This document shows, one piece after another, positions 16,301 to 25,028 of a DNA stretch of 64,000 nucleotides. Below the pieces are notes generated by a model that was not told the origin of the DNA, made no database searches, and was given only the letters and a program-made list of their open reading frames with translations. The position numbers were made by a program, and so were the translations under genes. Where the stretch lies: the IMG/VR virus record IMGVR_UViG_3300048008_000449, positions 62,001-126,000 of that record. One strand, written 5' to 3'. The DNA comes from a virus. How positions within the stretch are numbered: the stretch's first letter is position 1; each line of letters begins with the position of its first letter.

Positions 16301-17315
16301 GTGTTGCCTCTTCAAATGGAATACTTGCTAGATTCTTACTCTTAGCTTCTACCATAATGTCAAAATCGTTACGGAAAGTGCCTGCCCATTTGTTAACGGC
16401 TGTATTCCACATAGTATCACTATGTGCTCTCAGTTTTGCTTTTTTGTAACCTTGTTCAATAAGTTTTTCATAGTCGGGCTTAACATCTGTTGCATGCCCT
16501 TGTAATAGATCTTTACGACTAACACTATAATGCATAGCAGGACGCACACCACGCCAACTATCAATGACACGTTTAATACGGTCATCGCTTGGAGTAATAT
16601 ATTCTCCGGCGCTATGTACCCAGTGATGGTGTATGTCGACAACTAGTGCTACTTCTTTCTCAAGTTCAAGTGAGGCATCGAGACCCCATGCGTTTTCGTC
16701 GTTTTCAATAGTAATACAGTTTCTTGCCTCTGGAGACAATCGTTGAAGTGCGACTTTAATACCGGCTGGACCTTGTCTACCGGAGATGTGGACGTTACAC
16801 TTGAAGTCTTGCCACTTCTTACCGTAGCCCATCCACCTGATGATATCCGCATGATATTCAAACTCCTCTATACTTCGTTCTACAATTTCTGGTGTATCAC
16901 TTGCTAGTACAACGAACTGACCTGGATGCATACTAAGACGCACACCTAGTTGTCGTGCAAGTTCACCTGCTCTACCATAATATTTAGCCGCATACTGTCT
17001 TATCTCTGGACGTTTCCAAAAGTAACGCCAGTCTGGATGTGTTGCGGCAGGAAGTTGGTTGCTACCTAATCTAACCATACGTTGATGTTCTGGTAAATTA
17101 CCTACATATTCAACAAGGTTGTAAACTGCTTGTGTGTTATGAACCATAATATCATATAGACGCTGTTCAGCCACATCACGTGTTTGATTGTTAAGCCAAC
17201 GAATAGTTGTAGATTTCTCTGTTAATGGACGCTGAATTTCTTCTAGCAATTTCTTTTTTTGTGTCTGATCAGGATGCAAATACTTGCATGCAAAACCTAC
17301 CTTACCTAATGTCAT
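16287..17315 (-). CDS. uvsE: UV damage endonuclease UvdE (UvsE)
   Basis: 342 residues, close to the family length. It has a TIM-barrel pattern of conserved metal ligands: HPGQF (about 164-168), NVHISG, ENDE, DIHHHW. It nicks DNA 5' to UV photoproducts and other lesions, starting an alternative excision repair. It has its own consensus sigma70 promoter, so it is probably expressed early in infection, as expected for repair of sunlight damage in a surface-ocean phage. Confidence 0.93.
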   Translation of the reverse strand: MTLGKVGFACKYLHPDQTQKKKLLEEIQRPLTEKSTTIRWLNNQTRDVAEQRLYDIMVHNTQAVYNLVEYVGNLPEHQRMVRLGSNQLPAATHPDWRYFWKRPEIRQYAAKYYGRAGELARQLGVRLSMHPGQFVVLASDTPEIVERSIEEFEYHADIIRWMGYGKKWQDFKCNVHISGRQGPAGIKVALQRLSPEARNCITIENDENAWGLDASLELEKEVALVVDIHHHWVHSAGEYITPSDDRIKRVIDSWRGVRPAMHYSVSRKDLLQGHATDVKPDYEKLIEQGYKKAKLRAHSDTMWNTAVNKWAGTFRNDFDIMVEAKSKNLASIPFEEATHENN

Positions 17316-17348
17316 ACGTGCCTCTGGTTGTATTAATAATATGCTTAT

Positions 17349-17377
17349 ATTGTAGCAAGATATCTTATATTTGTCAA
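17349..17377 (-). promoter_or_regulatory. Sigma70 promoter with AAGATATCTT dyad in the spacer
   Basis: TTGACA (17372-17377), 17-base spacer, TACAAT (17349-17354). The spacer contains the perfect palindrome AAGATATCTT (17357-17366), shared in form with five other promoters in the window. Confidence 0.85.
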
Positions 17378-17386
17378 CCGAAATTA

Positions 17387-18301
17387 TTAAGTTTGGAATA
17401 TTCTATTTTTACTATTACCAGTTCTACGTTGTATTAAACGTTTATTTGTAACAAGACTCACATGTGGGAATGTGCTAAGAGTGTGTAAAAAGTGTGCAAA
17501 TCTTTCTTCATCAAATGTATTAAAATACTTAAATATAAGTTCGCCTTTGTTTAGTTCAGCTATTTGAACAAATTTTTCCATGTGCTTTTCGTTTATTAAT
17601 TCATGGTGTAAACTTATATTAACTTTAGCATAATCAAGTATATCATTATATTTACTTACTGATGCTGTACCATTTGACAACATTTCTACAGTTCCTTTAC
17701 TATGACACATTTTTAATATATCCATTATGTTAGGATGTATTGTAGGCTCACCACCATTTAAATTAAAATGTATTAATTTATTATCAGGTACAATTATATC
17801 ATTAAATTCTTGTTGCAATTGTTTCATTGATGGAAATTCACTATCGTAATCATGTATATCAGGTGCACAATATGTACAACTGAAGTTACATCTTCTTAGT
17901 AAGTTCCAATCTACAACAAACTTTTTATTTTTCAATAAAGAATATAATCCTAATGCTTTTATACTTCCATCTTTTTCTGGATCATAACTGCCTGCTTCTA
18001 AATGTGGATCTGAATTTACTATATCTCTAAGTGTTTGTAGTGCTTCTTTTGATTGTGCTTTTGGTAAGTCAATATCTGTAGGACATGTACAGTTTGATAT
18101 TTCGCATGTACGTGATTTATTTTTACATGCAGTAAATCCTGTTGTTTTATTTTGTGAATTTATATTTTTTGTATGATCAAATACTTCACAATACCATGTC
18201 TTAAATCCTATTAGATTTAATTTAATTAATTGATCTGTGTCTGAATGTTTTACAACATTATCGTGAGTTAACACGATAAAACTTTTATTATTAAGTATCA
18301 T
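17387..18301 (-). CDS. Radical SAM protein
   Basis: 304 residues. The cluster motif is C138-x3-C142-x2-C145 (CNFSCTYC) and the GGE motif is FNLNGGEPTIHP. The N-terminal 75 residues hold five further cysteines (C38, C59, C66, C71, C73), possibly a second metal site. It is less related to the twitch pairs elsewhere. Its start overlaps the stop of the RyR-domain gene as TAATG. The substrate is unknown. Confidence 0.85.
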   Translation of the reverse strand: MILNNKSFIVLTHDNVVKHSDTDQLIKLNLIGFKTWYCEVFDHTKNINSQNKTTGFTACKNKSRTCEISNCTCPTDIDLPKAQSKEALQTLRDIVNSDPHLEAGSYDPEKDGSIKALGLYSLLKNKKFVVDWNLLRRCNFSCTYCAPDIHDYDSEFPSMKQLQQEFNDIIVPDNKLIHFNLNGGEPTIHPNIMDILKMCHSKGTVEMLSNGTASVSKYNDILDYAKVNISLHHELINEKHMEKFVQIAELNKGELIFKYFNTFDEERFAHFLHTLSTFPHVSLVTNKRLIQRRTGNSKNRIFQT

Positions 18302-18852
18302 TATTTGACGCCGTTTTTACGTAGCCATTCCAATATTTCTGTTTTATTAAATATGGGACTTCTTCTATGTGTTTCTGGCAAACTATCCCAATCTCTTAAT
18401 GCTGGATGTGATTTAGTTTTTTCACTAAAGTATAATCCATAATGCCAACCTTCTTTCATCATTTCATCACGCCATCTATTGTGATGCCATTTATTCATAT
18501 CTACTGTAGCAGTTTCTGTTATTTCGTCATCTATTTCTAATTCATAATCTACCATAGTATCATATTGATTAGAAATTTCAATATTAAAATCTGGAATAAA
18601 CTTATAGTCCCAAGCGGCAACAACTATAGATGCCTCATCGGGTGTTAGATCTCTTGTTAGTGGTACTGTGTAAGCATGTGGCATTTCTTGCTCCATGCTC
18701 ACACCATATTCCATTGCTACCTCATGATCACCATGTTGATATGAAAACACAACTCCACTAGGAGCAAAACGTTTGCAAATTCCTAACCAGTCTTTTGCTG
18801 TTTCGCTATCTAATACTTCTTGTGTTTTTAATATAATATGATGTTGATACAT
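18301..18852 (-). CDS. RyR-domain protein
   Basis: 183 residues. The C-terminal half (about 118-165: NKWHHNRWRDEMMKEGW.YG; KSHPALRDWDSLPETHR) fits the RyR domain, named from ryanodine receptors and found in phage proteins with unknown ligands. The N-terminal half is unassigned. It is translationally coupled to the downstream radical-SAM gene, so the two may act together. Confidence 0.72.
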   Translation of the reverse strand: MYQHHIILKTQEVLDSETAKDWLGICKRFAPSGVVFSYQHGDHEVAMEYGVSMEQEMPHAYTVPLTRDLTPDEASIVVAAWDYKFIPDFNIEISNQYDTMVDYELEIDDEITETATVDMNKWHHNRWRDEMMKEGWHYGLYFSEKTKSHPALRDWDSLPETHRRSPIFNKTEILEWLRKNGVK

Positions 18853-18856
18853 TTAA

Positions 18857-19216
18857 TTAATACCTATTCTTTGGTGGCTCGTTATAATCTGCTTGATTAC
18901 TTGCTGAACCGCTGTAGCTTCCACGTGTTCCAGTAGCTGAAGTATCTGTTTGTACTACAATTTTACCACTGTTTTCGCTAGTACTATTTACATAAAGTCC
19001 AAACCATGCTGCACCTGCTCCAACTACAACACTAACTAAACCTGCTTGTGCCATATTAGGGTCCGGTAATAACATAAACCAGTTTGTTACTTCATATAAA
19101 ATGTATATGTACATTGTAATAAATGCACGAGGGAATAAACGTAATCTATCAAACCAATATGGAAATGCTTCCAATTTTGATATTTTACCGTCATTGTTTA
19201 AATCTGTATTTGGCAT
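18857..19216 (-). CDS. Small membrane protein with EF-hand-like N-terminus
   Basis: 119 residues. An acidic loop DLNNDGKISKLE (5-16) looks like half an EF-hand. Two hydrophobic segments follow (about 31-50 and 56-75: AGLVSVVVGAGAAWFGLYV), then a Ser/Gly/Asn tail. The layout is familiar from T4-like cyanophages, where its role is not proven; a holin-like role is possible. It has a late promoter and an AAGGAG site. Confidence 0.72.
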   Translation of the reverse strand: MPNTDLNNDGKISKLEAFPYWFDRLRLFPRAFITMYIYILYEVTNWFMLLPDPNMAQAGLVSVVVGAGAAWFGLYVNSTSENSGKIVVQTDTSATGTRGSYSGSASNQADYNEPPKNRY

Positions 19217-19245
19217 TAAATTAGTCTCCTTGTGTAAACTAATAG

Positions 19246-19252
19246 TATTTAT
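19246..19252 (-). promoter_or_regulatory. T4-type late promoter (GATAAATACTATT)
   Basis: Matches the extended T4 late consensus ATAAATACTATT, 30 bases before the ATG at 19216 with AAGGAG between. Confidence 0.75.
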
Positions 19253-19261
19253 CCAAAACAG

Positions 19262-20314
19262 TTATTGCTGGTTTATAAGTTCTTCTTTATATTCAGCTTC
19301 TAATTTAAGTGAAGAAGAAGTAAATTCAACTAGTGTTTTAAGTGCATCTTCAGTAATAAAAGTCATTAATGTATCTCTATGAGCATCGCCATCTTTACCA
19401 ATTAACCATTCATAGTTTCCAACTTTTGCTTGTATATTAGCAACTGATTCTGGATCATTAGCCATTTTAGTCATAGCAGTTATAATTTTATCTCTGTTTG
19501 GATTATCTTTACGAATCCAAATTGCTTTTTGTAAACCATCTCTAAAACTTTTTGCTAATTTATAAGCATCATAAAAGTTTCCACTAGGTTCTATACCCCA
19601 TATTTCTTTATAAAGTATTTCAAATTGTAAACCTGGATAATTTGGATCATCTGCATGTGTTCCATCTGCTTGTAGTATACCATGTGTAAACCATACTTCT
19701 GCTTGTCCATTATCAACATAAGGCTGAATGTGTTTAATAAAAGCGGCTGGATTTTCACGTGTTACATTTAATTCACCACGTTTAAAAGCAAGTCTGCCTT
19801 CGCCTTGACTAAATCCTGGAATCCATTGAATATTGTTATTAAAGCATTCAACTGGGTTTGCTTCCGGTCCACACACTAACATAGCCATTGCCATAACTTC
19901 TGGTTGACGTCCGCCGTAGCTGTGAAACTTTATTGCATTCATATCTGCATTAATTAATCGACCTGTAATAATATTTAAATTCATAAGGCCAATACTATCA
20001 TATTCTGAATAGTTATAATCAACTGGCTCAGTTAAAAAACTAACTGCGTTAGATCCATTTGATACCATTAGTACGTCATCGTCATTTTGTAGTTCGTTGT
20101 GGAATTTATTAAATCCTGGTAATCCTTTTGCACCTGGAATATGTCTAACTGTAACACGATCGTTTGGCAAGAACTTTTCCAGCTCAATTGCTACAATCTG
20201 TGCCCATACACTAGTACCAGCTCCAACTTTTTGAGGCACTACTAAAGTTACATCAGCATATGTCGCTGATGATACTATTGTTAATATTAATGCCATCATA
20301 TATTTCTTAATCAT
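19262..20314 (-). CDS. TctC-like periplasmic solute-binding protein
   Basis: 350 residues. It has a clear signal peptide with cleavage after ATYA (about residue 20), then DVTLVVPQKVGAGTSVWAQIVA, the start of the Bug/TctC fold used by tripartite tricarboxylate transporters. HIPGAKG is the family ligand-loop motif. The protein would be exported to the host periplasm, where it might feed a host TctAB permease or act as a decoy. AAGGGAAAAG precedes the ATG. No TctA or TctB gene is nearby. Confidence 0.82.
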   Translation of the reverse strand: MIKKYMMALILTIVSSATYADVTLVVPQKVGAGTSVWAQIVAIELEKFLPNDRVTVRHIPGAKGLPGFNKFHNELQNDDDVLMVSNGSNAVSFLTEPVDYNYSEYDSIGLMNLNIITGRLINADMNAIKFHSYGGRQPEVMAMAMLVCGPEANPVECFNNNIQWIPGFSQGEGRLAFKRGELNVTRENPAAFIKHIQPYVDNGQAEVWFTHGILQADGTHADDPNYPGLQFEILYKEIWGIEPSGNFYDAYKLAKSFRDGLQKAIWIRKDNPNRDKIITAMTKMANDPESVANIQAKVGNYEWLIGKDGDAHRDTLMTFITEDALKTLVEFTSSSLKLEAEYKEELINQQ

Positions 20315-20447
20315 TTTCTTTTCCCTTATTTTTATTTTTTAAAGATTTTTCTCTAGCATCATCCCATAAAGCTCCGTATTCGCAAGTCTCTTCGCAAAAT
20401 TTAACATACCAATTCCAAAATTGTTTAATTTGTTTTTTAATTTGCAT
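20307..20447 (-). CDS. 46-residue hypothetical protein
   Basis: The open frame starts within the end of the amidotransferase gene and ends inside the start of the TctC-like gene, filling an otherwise empty gap. The product is aromatic at the start (FWNWYVKFCEE) and basic at the end (LKNKNKGKEND). Overlaps on both sides suggest translational coupling. No family was recognised. Confidence 0.55.
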   Translation of the reverse strand: MQIKKQIKQFWNWYVKFCEETCEYGALWDDAREKSLKNKNKGKEND

Positions 20448-20994
20448 TTAAAAGTCTTTCTAATTCGTTTGGTAAAATAGCTTTTTGCATACGTTCTGGA
20501 TGCCACACAATACCCCATATTGGTTTTGTTTTGTGTTTAAATGCTTCTACATCTCCGTCTACTGTTGTAGCAATTACATCAAAGTCTTTACCAACTTTTG
20601 TTATTTTGTTAGTATGGAAACTATTTACCTTGCATGTTTTATCGTACATTATAATATCATGTTCAGTATTATGATGTCCTTCACATTCAATATTAGTTCC
20701 TTCTTCTAATTCGTTAATAAAAAAAGCTCCGTGGCAAACTCCTAGTATAGGTTTATTTTGTTTGTAACATTCTGTTAACAAGCGTATTTCAGTAACAAGT
20801 CTTTTTGGACTTGCATCACCTCCTGTAAAAATAACAATGTCTAGATTTTTAACCAATTCTGTTAAATCTTGGTCAGGATTATTTGCTATAGGTAAAAGCG
20901 TATGACCGCCTAGTAGTTGTTGCCAACCGTGTTCTAGACAGTCATACTCAAATTTGTTATGAACGAATATGCGTTGTGTTAACCCAATATTCAT
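20437..20994 (-). CDS. Class I glutamine amidotransferase-like protein (peptidase C26 type)
   Basis: 185 residues. The nucleophile is C87 in GVCHGAF, with H165-x-E167 in WHPERM completing the triad. IFTGGDA is the typical glycine strand. Related proteins hydrolyse gamma-glutamyl bonds or supply ammonia for sugar modification. A clear paralogue lies at 48707-49276 next to a cytidylyltransferase, so surface-sugar synthesis is possible. Confidence 0.82.
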   Translation of the reverse strand: MNIGLTQRIFVHNKFEYDCLEHGWQQLLGGHTLLPIANNPDQDLTELVKNLDIVIFTGGDASPKRLVTEIRLLTECYKQNKPILGVCHGAFFINELEEGTNIECEGHHNTEHDIIMYDKTCKVNSFHTNKITKVGKDFDVIATTVDGDVEAFKHKTKPIWGIVWHPERMQKAILPNELERLLNAN

Positions 20995-21006
20995 AACTGA
21001 TTGGAC

Positions 21007-21708
21007 TTACCAACCGTAAGCTGCGTTAACTAGATCACGTGATCCAGCTGCTTCAACTGTGTTTGCACAAGATACGTCAAACAAATCTTTACGCATTCCG
21101 TCAACGATGTTAAGCACGTGTGCTTGAACTTCTGGAGTTGTAGCGATTGCTTCTAGTTTCATTGCACCGATTGTGCTGTGGAAACCTTCGTCTTTTGCAA
21201 TTTTAGCATATGATTTAGAGATGAAAGAATCTTCGATTGTTTCAGCCATTTGTGACCATACTGCTGCCGCACGACCTTCAGCTACGATTTGGTATACTGC
21301 AAGTGCTGCTGCGTCATCTGATGCTTCATAAGCTTCTAGTAAGTCTGCACCTTTTGCTGTTGGCTTAGCTGCTTCAGCTGCCATAGCTTCAGCTACATTT
21401 AGTTCTTCACCAGTGATTTTTTCGATGCATTCTTTTACCATACGGAAGTGGATTGCTTCGTCCATCGCTTGCTTAGATAGGTTTTGTAATTCAACAGGAT
21501 CTGCATCAGCAGGCATGTTAGCTACTTGACGTGAGATTTCAACCATGTTCATTCTCTCGTTAACCATTCTACCTGTGAAGTGCTCTACTAGAGCTTCCAT
21601 TGAATTGTCTTTGCTTTCGAAATACGCTTTCACGTTCATTTTAGAAGCTTCGAAAAGTGCTTCGTTGTCTTTTTGTAGTTGCTCTACAAATTGTGTTGAT
21701 GTAGTCAT
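21007..21708 (-). CDS. Ferritin-like helical protein
   Basis: 233 residues from the ATG at 21708, chosen for GGAG nine bases upstream; an ATG five codons earlier lacks a good site. It is all-helical, with two E-x-x-H motifs (DEAIHF at about 80, DEGFHS at about 180) and other helix acidic residues that could form a dimetal site. The G+C content and Ala/Glu richness exceed the neighbours, as in a highly expressed gene. A long structured leader and late promoter precede it. Function unknown; a virion or iron-linked role is possible. Confidence 0.65.
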   Translation of the reverse strand: MTTSTQFVEQLQKDNEALFEASKMNVKAYFESKDNSMEALVEHFTGRMVNERMNMVEISRQVANMPADADPVELQNLSKQAMDEAIHFRMVKECIEKITGEELNVAEAMAAEAAKPTAKGADLLEAYEASDDAAALAVYQIVAEGRAAAVWSQMAETIEDSFISKSYAKIAKDEGFHSTIGAMKLEAIATTPEVQAHVLNIVDGMRKDLFDVSCANTVEAAGSRDLVNAAYGW

Positions 21709-21882
21709 TGTAATATTCTCCATTAATTACTTGAATAGGATTCACTTTGTGAATCACGAATAAAACATTTTTCTCTTTTGTAAAGGGAATAATGAGTTGC
21801 ACGTGTTAAATATAACTGCTCAGTTATAATGTGCAATCATCTTCGATGAAGTAACAAAACTCTTTGTTACACATATATTTAT
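21709..21882 (-). promoter_or_regulatory. Late promoter and structured 5' leader of the ferritin-like gene
   Basis: ATAAATA at 21876-21882 (GATAAATATATG). The roughly 165-base leader can form at least three hairpins: GTAACAAA/TTTTGTTAC, ATAACTG/CAGTTAT and GATTCAC/GTGAATC. The last lies about 30 bases before GGAG. This may stabilise the mRNA or control its translation. Confidence 0.65.
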
Positions 21883-21939
21883 CATCTTAAATAAAATTAT
21901 TAACAATAGCGTTTTAAATATTAACTTTTAGTTGGTCGT

Positions 21940-21980
21940 AAAAAAACCCAGTTCTATTTCTAAAACTGGGTTTCTTTTAA
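21940..21980 (-). terminator. Intrinsic terminator
   Basis: The inverted repeat AACCCAGTT / AACTGGGTT (21945-21953, 21964-21972) is followed on the minus strand by a run of T. It lies just after the stop of the 22000-22302 gene. Confidence 0.85.
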
Positions 21981-21999
21981 ATTATTGTAACTGGGTAAC

Positions 22000-22302
22000 T
22001 TACGCTACTGTCATTGCGCCGGCTGTGCCTAGTGCTAATGCTTGTAGTGCTGCTTCTAGATCTGCTTGTGTCCAAGAGCTGTTTTCAACTGCTACTGTGA
22101 ATACTGTTCCGCCTGTTGCGTGATCTGAAAGACCGATTACTGTACCTTTTTGAGATACACACTCTAAAATTGCTTCCATGTCTTCACCTGGAGCTGTTTC
22201 GCCTGAAACATCTGCTGCTGCTGTGATAGTCCAAGAAGTAATTGGAGCACCGTAGTTAAACTTACCGAATTCGATAACGTTTGCTGGATTTCTTGTTGCC
22301 AT
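22000..22302 (-). CDS. Small probable virion protein
   Basis: 100 residues, beta-rich, with higher G+C than its neighbours (ITSWTITAAADVSGE; GGTVFTVAVENSSW). It ends with a helical LEAALQALALG. It has its own late promoter, AGGAGAAAT site and terminator, making a strong single-gene unit typical of an abundant structural protein such as a decoration protein. The identification is inference. Confidence 0.68.
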   Translation of the reverse strand: MATRNPANVIEFGKFNYGAPITSWTITAAADVSGETAPGEDMEAILECVSQKGTVIGLSDHATGGTVFTVAVENSSWTQADLEAALQALALGTAGAMTVA

Positions 22303-22357
22303 TTTAATTTCTCCTAAAAATGTATTTTTAATTGTCTGTAGCTTTTGCTACTATACT

Positions 22358-22364
22358 TATTTAT
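22358..22364 (-). promoter_or_regulatory. T4-type late promoter (GATAAATAAGT)
   Basis: ATAAATA 56 bases before the ATG at 22302. The leader has a small GTAGC-AAAA-GCTAC hairpin and AGGAG. Confidence 0.68.
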
Positions 22365-22371
22365 CAAAAAG

Positions 22372-24612
22372 TTATCTTTTGACTGAGTTTTGTTCAACAA
22401 ATATAGTCCATTGTACAGTTTTTGCAGTATCTCCAGTAACAATTATCTTTAAACTGCTATTTGTAATGTCTGCTTCTACTGATCCTGTCCATATTTGCGT
22501 TGTATCTTCTAACGTTTCTTTGCTTGGACTACCTACTAATGCTAATGTACCACTAGTTTTATTAATAATTCCTTGCAATTTAAATCCGCAATGATCTGTT
22601 CCATCACTGCCTACAATATGTACTTTGTACATCACAGTACTATTATCATCAATAACAATTCTGCTTCCTGTAGTTAAAAGAGCTTCTGTTGGTGTAGCAT
22701 CTGTTGTAATAATTGACATAACATAATTTTCTGCTGTTGCCGCTACTACATTTGATACTTTTGCTACTTGAGTAACATTATGTGTAAAGAACCTATCACC
22801 AGTAATTTCTGGCTCTGCCCATTTATCATTTACATAAGTTTCTGTAGCTAAACCTGCTATACTTGGTATATAAGGTTTGTTAGCTAAGTCAGGATAACTA
22901 CCTGAGAATAAATTTGGTCTATTAACTAGGTCGTTATAATCACCGCTAAACAAGTTAGGTAAATTTTGTAAGTCTGCGTAATCTATGTTTGACGCAATTG
23001 CATCACCTAACGAAGATAAACTTACTGTGCTAATAACCGTATCTGGGTCTGGTTCAACATTTAAAAGCTGTAAGTCTTGTCCTATAAGTTGTAAACTTAA
23101 ATCTGCATTTGATGCAGGTTTATTAATTAAGTCTGTATAATCACCTGAGAATAATATTGGTGTATTTACTAAATCGTTATAATTACCACTGAAGTGATCT
23201 CCACGTTCTACTAGTTTTTGTGTAACCCATGACTCTGAAGCATATCCTGCTAAGTCTACAGTACCGTTTGATACTGCTTGTACTAGTTCATCTGTTACAT
23301 ATTGTTTTGTTGCAAATGTTTCATCTAAGTCAACATTCTCCCATAAACTATTAACTGCGTTATACATTAATACGTGGTTAGTTGTTTCTGTTCCATCTAT
23401 AGCAACATCTGTTAATGCGCCTATTGTAGTTACACCGCCGCCTAATGTAGCATTACTAATTGCTGTAGCAAGTTCTGTATCTGTAACGTAGTTACTTAAA
23501 TCAATTGTTCCACCTGATATTGCACTTGCAATTTTACTATCAATTGCTGTTTCGCTTATAAACGTTGATGTATCAGGTATAGTTGGTTTGTTTGTTAAGT
23601 CAGCATAGTCACCACTAAACGCTGTTGGTATAGTTGGCTTGTTTGTTAAATCGTTATAGTCTCCACTAAACGCTGTTGGAATTAATCCATCTACTTGTGT
23701 TTTAGTATAATAATTTGATAAGTCTATTGATGGTTGATAATTTGCTAATTCAGTTTGTAATTCTGTTTCAGTTACATAACTACTTAGGTCAACACTTCCA
23801 CCACTTGAAACGTTAGCAATTTGTTGATCAACATATGATGTTGATGCTTTATCATTAATCTGTGTTTGTAAAGATGCTTCTGCTGTTAATGCACGAGTTT
23901 CTTCAACAGCAATGGCTGCATTTAATTGTGCAGTACTAATACCACCACCTGATCCACTATTTAATAAATTAGTAGTATCTGTTAAGTCACTTACATCAGT
24001 TGGTATACTTAAATTTGATAATGCTGTGTTTAATGCTGTAGTAGTTACATAATTTGATAAGTCAACATTTCCACTATTATCTATTGCATTAATTTGTTGC
24101 TGTACCCATAACTGAGTTGCATAACCTGTTAACGTTGGAATAGTAGGTGTATTATGTAAGTTATTATAATCACCATCAAAGAACGTAGCGTTAGCAATAG
24201 CTGTATTAATTTCGCCTGTAGTTTGTGTACTAGTGTTATAATTAAGCAATGCACTACTTAATGCACCGGTGGTTACATAGTTGCTTAAATCTACATTACC
24301 GTTGCTTATACCCGCTATTTGAGCGTCTACGTAGGTCTTATCTGCTTTAAGTGCTATGGCTGCATCAAGAGCTGCTTTAGCTGTATTAAAATTTTCAATA
24401 GTGTGATATGCACTTAAATCAACACTTCCACCACCATTAATATTAGCAATTAATTGGTTAACTTCTGCTAATGTTGCAAAGCTACCGTTACTGTTAATAA
24501 ATGATTTAGTGGCTGTATTATAAATTAATATATCGCCATCAACAATATTATTTAGGTTAAAATCTGGTAATGGTTGAGTTGATACCGCTCCACTAAATGC
24601 TTTAATCGCCAA
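22372..24612 (-). CDS. Tail-fibre-like repeat protein
   Basis: 746 residues built from two repeat types: SVDLSNYVTTxALxxALxN-like helical units and FSGDYNDLTNKPTIP units (at least seven copies), the classic architecture of trimeric phage fibres. A C-terminal domain of about 110 residues (after TGDRFFTHNVTQV) is beta-rich and may bind receptor or carry the tip. The apparent start is a TTG (24612) with GGGGAAATT eight bases upstream; no nearby ATG fits. It is probably co-transcribed from the late promoter at 25022. Confidence 0.85.
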   Translation of the reverse strand: MAIKAFSGAVSTQPLPDFNLNNIVDGDILIYNTATKSFINSNGSFATLAEVNQLIANINGGGSVDLSAYHTIENFNTAKAALDAAIALKADKTYVDAQIAGISNGNVDLSNYVTTGALSSALLNYNTSTQTTGEINTAIANATFFDGDYNNLHNTPTIPTLTGYATQLWVQQQINAIDNSGNVDLSNYVTTTALNTALSNLSIPTDVSDLTDTTNLLNSGSGGGISTAQLNAAIAVEETRALTAEASLQTQINDKASTSYVDQQIANVSSGGSVDLSSYVTETELQTELANYQPSIDLSNYYTKTQVDGLIPTAFSGDYNDLTNKPTIPTAFSGDYADLTNKPTIPDTSTFISETAIDSKIASAISGGTIDLSNYVTDTELATAISNATLGGGVTTIGALTDVAIDGTETTNHVLMYNAVNSLWENVDLDETFATKQYVTDELVQAVSNGTVDLAGYASESWVTQKLVERGDHFSGNYNDLVNTPILFSGDYTDLINKPASNADLSLQLIGQDLQLLNVEPDPDTVISTVSLSSLGDAIASNIDYADLQNLPNLFSGDYNDLVNRPNLFSGSYPDLANKPYIPSIAGLATETYVNDKWAEPEITGDRFFTHNVTQVAKVSNVVAATAENYVMSIITTDATPTEALLTTGSRIVIDDNSTVMYKVHIVGSDGTDHCGFKLQGIINKTSGTLALVGSPSKETLEDTTQIWTGSVEADITNSSLKIIVTGDTAKTVQWTIFVEQNSVKR

Positions 24613-24624
24613 GTTAATTTCCCC

Positions 24625-24996
24625 TTAAATTAGAATTACTATCTTATCAACTACACCATGTAATGCAGGGTCATATGCGTTTGCCCCTAAGTATGATCTA
24701 TCAACTTTTGCACGTAGATAGACAAAGTTACCTTCAAAGCTAGTGCCTCTAGTAGCTGTTTGTGCTGTAAACTGTAAGTATGGAGTAATTGTATCTAGTT
24801 CAATTGGAAACCAATCGTTAGCACCTGGGTTTTCAACAATTGTTGCCTCTAGGTGTATTCTTCCAGTAAAGTTTACCACATGAAAACTCATAGTATGCAA
24901 GCCATCGGCAAAACCGTAGTAGCCGTCACCTTTAACCATTTCACTTGTATAATCAAGTTCGTTTTTGTTTGTTAGAACTATAATAGATCCAGACAT
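24625..24996 (-). CDS. Conserved virion-associated protein of T4-like marine phages
   Basis: 123 residues (MSGSIIVLTNKNELDYTSEM), beta-rich, ending YDPALHGVVDKIVILI. I recognise the pattern from T4-like cyanophage structural gene clusters, where it neighbours fibre genes. A late promoter and an AAAGGAG site lie upstream and the fibre gene follows by 12 bases. The exact role is unknown. Confidence 0.75.
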   Translation of the reverse strand: MSGSIIVLTNKNELDYTSEMVKGDGYYGFADGLHTMSFHVVNFTGRIHLEATIVENPGANDWFPIELDTITPYLQFTAQTATRGTSFEGNFVYLRAKVDRSYLGANAYDPALHGVVDKIVILI

Positions 24997-25021
24997 AGAT
25001 AATCTCCTTTAATCTTACAAG

Positions 25022-25028
25022 TATTTAT
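25022..25028 (-). promoter_or_regulatory. T4-type late promoter (GATAAATACTTGT)
   Basis: The same 13 bases as at 1794-1807, but here 26 bases before the ATG and with a Shine-Dalgarno, so this mRNA has a leader. Confidence 0.7.
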
